Origin: Anthropogastromicrobium sp052273485
Lineage (GTDB): Bacteria; Bacillota; Clostridia; Lachnospirales; Lachnospiraceae
Assembly (NCBI GenBank): GCA_052273485.1
Contig: DAVZID010000002.1
Coordinates: 1 to 64,000, forward strand
DNA: 64,000 bases
Direction: 5' to 3'
Shown here: one piece after another, positions 60,348-64,000 of the stretch
Numbering within the stretch: the first letter of the stretch is position 1
Layout of the letters: each line of letters begins with the position of its first letter
Notes under the pieces: model-generated
The model's input: only the letters and a program-made list of their open reading frames with translations
The model's database searches: none
What the model was told of the DNA's origin: nothing
Translations under genes and position numbers: made by a program

Positions 60348-61289
60348 ATGAAGATTATTGAGCAGGAAGAGGTAAGAAAGCTTCTGCAGCCAAAGGAGTG
60401 TATTCAACTGATGGCAGAGGCATTGAAAGGGCTTGAAAATGGCGAGTATGCTCAGCCAGCACGTCTGATCACCGTTATGCCAAACACAGCAAAGTTTGGC
60501 TTTATGCCAGCTTATGTTGGTGAGTATTTTGGCGCAAAGGTCATCTCTGCATTTGCACCGAACATGGGAACAAAGTATCCATCCCATATTGGTTATGTAA
60601 TGCTGTTTGAGTCCGCGCACAGTACCGTAGCTGGTCTGATTGAGGCTGGCAGCATCACAGAAATTCGTACTGGTGCCGTCAGCGCTGTCGCTACGGATCT
60701 GTTAGCTAGAAAAGATGCGCACAAATTGGCACTGATCGGAGCAGGTGCACAGGCACGTTCCCATTTGGCAGCGATCCGCGAGATTCGCGATATCACTTCT
60801 GTGACCGTCTATGATCTGTTCCCACAGGCAGCAGAGCGATTCGCAAAGGAAATACAGGAAAAGTACCAGATTTTGGTTACTGTTTGCGGTACTGTTAAGG
60901 AAGCAACCGCAGATGCGGATATTATCTGTACCGTAACTCCGTCCAAAGAGCCGCTTTTGACAAGAGAGATGGTAAAGCCGGGCACTCATATCAATGCAGT
61001 CGGCACTTTCACACCAACCACCAGAGAGGTTTCCTCTGATCTCGTTGCCGCAGCACGCCTGTATTCCGATCAGACCGAGGCGACAAAGCGCGAGAGCGGC
61101 GAATACCTGATTCCGCTTAAGGAAGGTTTGATCAAAGAGGATCATATCGTCGGCTCCATCGGAGAGGTACTGTTAGGAAAGGCACCGGGCAGAACCGATG
61201 ACGAGCAGATCACGATCTTTGATGCACTTGGTCTTGCAATTGAGGATGTGGCAAGTGCAAAATATGTGTACGAAAGGGCAATTCAGTAA
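60348..61289 (+). CDS. Ornithine cyclodeaminase/mu-crystallin family protein
   Basis: A 313-residue NAD(P)-dependent enzyme. The nucleotide loop is LIGAGAQARSHLAAI (about 125-140), and TEIRTGAVSAVATDLLARKD and GTHINAVGTFTP are family hallmarks. Members include ornithine cyclodeaminase, alanine dehydrogenase and ketimine/pyrroline reductases, so the exact reaction is open; an imino-acid or amino-acid dehydrogenation is likely. The stop overlaps the next start (TAATG), tying it to a PLP enzyme that could supply or use the same intermediate. Confidence 0.87.
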   Translation: MKIIEQEEVRKLLQPKECIQLMAEALKGLENGEYAQPARLITVMPNTAKFGFMPAYVGEYFGAKVISAFAPNMGTKYPSHIGYVMLFESAHSTVAGLIEAGSITEIRTGAVSAVATDLLARKDAHKLALIGAGAQARSHLAAIREIRDITSVTVYDLFPQAAERFAKEIQEKYQILVTVCGTVKEATADADIICTVTPSKEPLLTREMVKPGTHINAVGTFTPTTREVSSDLVAAARLYSDQTEATKRESGEYLIPLKEGLIKEDHIVGSIGEVLLGKAPGRTDDEQITIFDALGLAIEDVASAKYVYERAIQ

Positions 61290-62464
61290 TGGAATTCGAT
61301 TTTGAAACGCTTGTTTCGCGCCCGAGCGCAAACTTAAAGCGAATGATGACGCCGCCTGAGGTCGTCGAAGCAGGAAATATCAGTCTGGACGGTGCCGAGC
61401 CGGATTTTAAGAGTGCGCCAGTCATCGAGGAAGCGGTCATCCGTTTTGCCAAGAACGGATTGTACGGTTTTACACTGCCAGATGATGCGTACCGAAACGC
61501 AGTAGTCAATTGGATGAAGATGAACCGAAATACTAGCTTGCAGCCACAGTGGGTTGTCACAACGCTCGGAACGATTTATTCACTAGCAACCGCGATTCGT
61601 CTAACCTGTCCAGACCCGGAGGACGGAATGATTATCACCACACCGGTGTATAACCGCTATCGTCAGGCTGCAGACCGCTTAAATCGCAAAACGGTAGAGT
61701 GTCCGCTCATTTATAATAGAGAAAAGGGCACATATTGCATGGATTTTGATGCGATTGAGGCTGCGATGGCCGATCCGCATAACCATTTGTTTGTACTGTG
61801 CAATCCGCACAACCCTATCGGACAGATATGGAAAAAGAAAGAACTAGAACTAATAGCTATATTAGCGGAGCGCTACAACGTGACCGTTTACTCGGATGAA
61901 ATCTTTTCTGATAACTGTTATCAGGGATTGACATGCCCATGCTATCTTGACATTACAGGTGCAAAGTCGCATGCGATTGTCGCCACCTCGCTTGGAAAGT
62001 CGTTTGGTTTTACTGGTGTGAACCATGCCAATATCCTGATTGCGGATGATGAGCTTCGTGCGCGCTTTACGGATAGACGTACCCGTGATCACTACGGAAG
62101 TCTCGATCCGTGTGTGTATGAGTGCGTACGTTCTGCTTATACTAAGGAGGGCAAGGCCTGGATCGATGCATCGAATACATATGTTTGGGAAAATATGCGT
62201 GTGCTGCGTGACTATTTTGCAAAGCACTTGCCACAGGCAAAGGTATGTGGTGGCGAAGGCGCCTATATCTTGTGGATAGATTGGTCAGCCTACTTTTCTA
62301 CCGGAGAGGAACTAAATGAGTTTCTTGTGAAAAAGGCTCATGTGTGCCTCGGTGAGGGAAGCGATTACGACAGTCCACTGTTTACTCGTGTGTGCATGGC
62401 AACGCCAAGAAGATGCTTAATCAAGACACTTGAATCCATCGGAGAAGCGTTTGCAACTAAGTAA
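61289..62464 (+). CDS. PatB/MalY-type C-S lyase or aminotransferase, copy 2
   Basis: A 391-residue fold-type-I PLP enzyme of the MalY/PatB group. Evidence includes LCNPHNPIGQIWKK, VYSDEIFSDNCY and the PLP Lys in ATSLGKSFGFTGVNHAN. It should act as a cysteine-S-conjugate or cystathionine beta-lyase, or as an aminotransferase. It shares a base with the preceding reductase stop. The gene at 33229-34434 belongs to the same group but is clearly diverged. The promoter of the next gene overlaps the last codons of this one. Confidence 0.87.
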   Translation: MEFDFETLVSRPSANLKRMMTPPEVVEAGNISLDGAEPDFKSAPVIEEAVIRFAKNGLYGFTLPDDAYRNAVVNWMKMNRNTSLQPQWVVTTLGTIYSLATAIRLTCPDPEDGMIITTPVYNRYRQAADRLNRKTVECPLIYNREKGTYCMDFDAIEAAMADPHNHLFVLCNPHNPIGQIWKKKELELIAILAERYNVTVYSDEIFSDNCYQGLTCPCYLDITGAKSHAIVATSLGKSFGFTGVNHANILIADDELRARFTDRRTRDHYGSLDPCVYECVRSAYTKEGKAWIDASNTYVWENMRVLRDYFAKHLPQAKVCGGEGAYILWIDWSAYFSTGEELNEFLVKKAHVCLGEGSDYDSPLFTRVCMATPRRCLIKTLESIGEAFATK

Positions 62465-62502
62465 AACGTATGCTATAATAAAAAACTGTGCACGAGTGCA
62501 CA
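62451..62502 (+). promoter_or_regulatory. Promoter and adjacent inverted repeat for the last MATE gene
   Basis: TTGCAA (62451-62456), 17 bases, TATAAT (62474-62479). TGTGCAC-GA-GTGCACA (62487-62502) lies over the expected start of transcription, an ideal place for a repressor. Confidence 0.72.
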
Positions 62503-62525
62503 AAAAGCACACAGGGAGAAAATAG

Positions 62526-63899
62526 ATGGAGAAGTGGAACATTCGAAAGAATAAAATGCTGCCAGTCATCTTTGCGCTGGCGTGGCCGACCATGCTCGAA
62601 CAATTTTTGCAGACGGCAGTTCAGTACATCGATACGGCCATGGTTGGTTCACTTGGCACACAGGCAACGGCAGCAGTCGGTTCAACAAGTACTGTAAACT
62701 GGCTGATTGGAAGCACAATATCGGCGATCGGTGTCGGATTGCTTGCCTTTATCTCGCAGTCCTTTGGCGCAGGAAATAAAGAGCGCGCAAAGCGGGCATC
62801 TGGTCAGGCGGTGCTGTTAGTGCTTGCGGTGGGCATCAGTTTTACGATTCTGACTGCTGCGATTAGCAGACAAGTACCAGTCTGGATGCAGGTAGATAAG
62901 AGCATTCAGGATATGGCGGCGCGTTACTTCCTTATTTTGTATGCGCCGATGCTATTTCGAACGGCGAATATCATCTTTGGAACTGTGCTTCGTTCGGTAG
63001 GTGACACAAAGACACCGATGCGAGTTGGTATTGCAATGAATGTGATCAATACTGTGCTCAATTACTTCCTGATATTTTCGACACGTACCGCTTCGATTGC
63101 CGGTCTTTCCATTACGATTCCAGGCGCAGGTTTCGGTATCGAGGGTGCGGCGCTTGCGAGTGCGATTGCTTACACCTACGGCGGAATCGCCATCACCGTA
63201 AAGCTGTGGAAGCATGACGATATTTCGCCGAAGGGACAGAGCTTCAAGCCAGACAAGGCAATTCTTGCTCCATGTATTCGCGTGGCATTTCCAAACATGT
63301 GCCAGCGTTTTGCCACATCCCTTGGCTATGTTGTCTTTGCATCCATGATCAACTCACTCGGCGAGACCGCAGCGGCAGCCCATACGATTGCCAACACGGT
63401 AGAGTCCGCATTTTACATTCCAGGTTGGGGGATGCAGACCGCCGCCGCCACTCTTTCTGGCAACGCACTTGGCGCAAAGGATAAAAAGAAATTGCACGAC
63501 TTAGAGCGCGCCATCATTCCACTCGAGATTGGACTGATGACGGTGTGTGGTGCATTATTGTTTGTGTTTGCACCACAGCTCATGCATTTGTTTTCACGCG
63601 ACGAGGAAGTCATCCGTTTGGGTTCTACGGTGCTTCGCATGGTTGCAATCTCCGAGCCGTTCTATGGTGTCCCGATCGTCCTTGAAGGTATGATGCAGGG
63701 TGTTGGAAAGACCATTGCTCCATTTATCTTTAACGTTGTGGGTATGTGGGGCGTGCGCATCGCGGGTACCTTTGTGTGCACACAGCTTCTTGGCATGGGA
63801 CTTATTTCCGCGTGGGCGTGCATGATCGCACACAATATTTTGTTATTTATCTTTTTCACCATCCATTTTGCCCGTGGAAAGTGGAAGCCGAAATTTTAA
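62526..63899 (+). CDS. MATE family efflux transporter (copy 3)
   Basis: A 457-residue MATE transporter with 12 predicted membrane segments. The first helix reads MLPVIFALAWPTMLEQFLQT, followed by the DTAMVGSLGTQATAAVG segment, placing it nearer the NorM branch than the two other MATE proteins here. It has its own promoter with an overlapping inverted repeat, so it may be controlled by substrate. CAGGGAG precedes the ATG. It closes the peptide-handling gene run. Confidence 0.92.
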   Translation: MEKWNIRKNKMLPVIFALAWPTMLEQFLQTAVQYIDTAMVGSLGTQATAAVGSTSTVNWLIGSTISAIGVGLLAFISQSFGAGNKERAKRASGQAVLLVLAVGISFTILTAAISRQVPVWMQVDKSIQDMAARYFLILYAPMLFRTANIIFGTVLRSVGDTKTPMRVGIAMNVINTVLNYFLIFSTRTASIAGLSITIPGAGFGIEGAALASAIAYTYGGIAITVKLWKHDDISPKGQSFKPDKAILAPCIRVAFPNMCQRFATSLGYVVFASMINSLGETAAAAHTIANTVESAFYIPGWGMQTAAATLSGNALGAKDKKKLHDLERAIIPLEIGLMTVCGALLFVFAPQLMHLFSRDEEVIRLGSTVLRMVAISEPFYGVPIVLEGMMQGVGKTIAPFIFNVVGMWGVRIAGTFVCTQLLGMGLISAWACMIAHNILLFIFFTIHFARGKWKPKF

Positions 63900-63956
63900 G
63901 TTGGAAAAACATATGCTCCGTATGGAACACTGTAATTTGTGTTTAATTTGAATTGA

Positions 63957-63996
63957 AAAAAGGAAGTACCGAGAGTTGATGAGGTACTTCCTTTTT
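63957..63996 (+). terminator. Rho-independent terminator after the last MATE gene
   Basis: AAAAAGGAAGTACC (63957-63970) pairs exactly with GGTACTTCCTTTTT (63983-63996); the right arm supplies the T run. Confidence 0.93.
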
Positions 63997-64000
63997 CAGA

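Noticed and set aside
1..64000. CRISPR arrays, tRNA and rRNA genes
   Set aside because: No regularly spaced direct repeats, cloverleaf with TTCGANNC arm, or rRNA-like stretch was seen on either strand.

Overview
The window looks like the chromosome of a gut-type anaerobic Firmicute, most probably a Lachnospiraceae member. This is an inference from the gene families, from lipoproteins with Thr/Glu/Ala-rich linkers behind the lipid-anchor Cys, from AGGAGG-type ribosome binding sites, and from debris of a Tn916/Tn1549-like conjugative element. I found no rRNA, tRNA, CRISPR array or intact insertion sequence.

Layout. (1) 57-7633: a tight plus-strand operon of two type-B carboxylesterases, a GH51 alpha-L-arabinofuranosidase, a feruloyl-esterase-like hydrolase and a beta-lactamase-fold esterase, all without signal peptides. 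It reads as an intracellular kit for stripping side chains from imported arabinoxylan oligosaccharides. (2) 7691-11450: an accessory patch with decayed conjugative-element DNA (a sigma-like ORF with an internal deletion and the tail of an ABC ATPase) and a tandem pair of AAA-ATPase/PD-(D/E)XK genes, the first copy truncated. (3) 11603-16081: pstSCAB-phoU phosphate uptake. (4) 16229-23860: a heterodimeric ABC exporter, a secreted BspA-like leucine-rich-repeat protein and a lipoprotein that is only a signal peptide plus linker. (5) 23997-37615: a second GH51 enzyme, an ABC-F ATPase, a uracil permease, TrmO, a SEC-C protein, an M19 dipeptidase with a PatB/MalY C-S lyase, a DEAD-box helicase and a MATE transporter. 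(6) 37799-39962: three genes (YczE-like membrane protein, XRE regulator, methyltransferase) bracketed by an exact 21-bp inverted repeat. (7) 40173-63899: a MATE gene divergent from an M61-like peptidase over a palindromic promoter, followed by a long run of peptide-handling genes: two S9 peptidases, a D-2-hydroxyacid dehydrogenase, a five-gene oligopeptide ABC transporter, a PucR-type regulator, an amidohydrolase dipeptidase, a TldD/TldE pair, an ornithine-cyclodeaminase-like reductase, a second PatB/MalY lyase and a third MATE transporter.

How the genes fit together. Region 1 supports plant-polysaccharide use; region 3 supports phosphate scavenging. Region 7 looks like a dedicated route for importing and dismantling peptides or modified peptides, and is my best candidate for an undescribed system. 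Other points worth a look are the bracketing inverted repeat, a short hairpin/micro-ORF repeat found in two intergenic regions, several hairpins placed between promoters and genes, and a peptide-binding protein without a lipid anchor.
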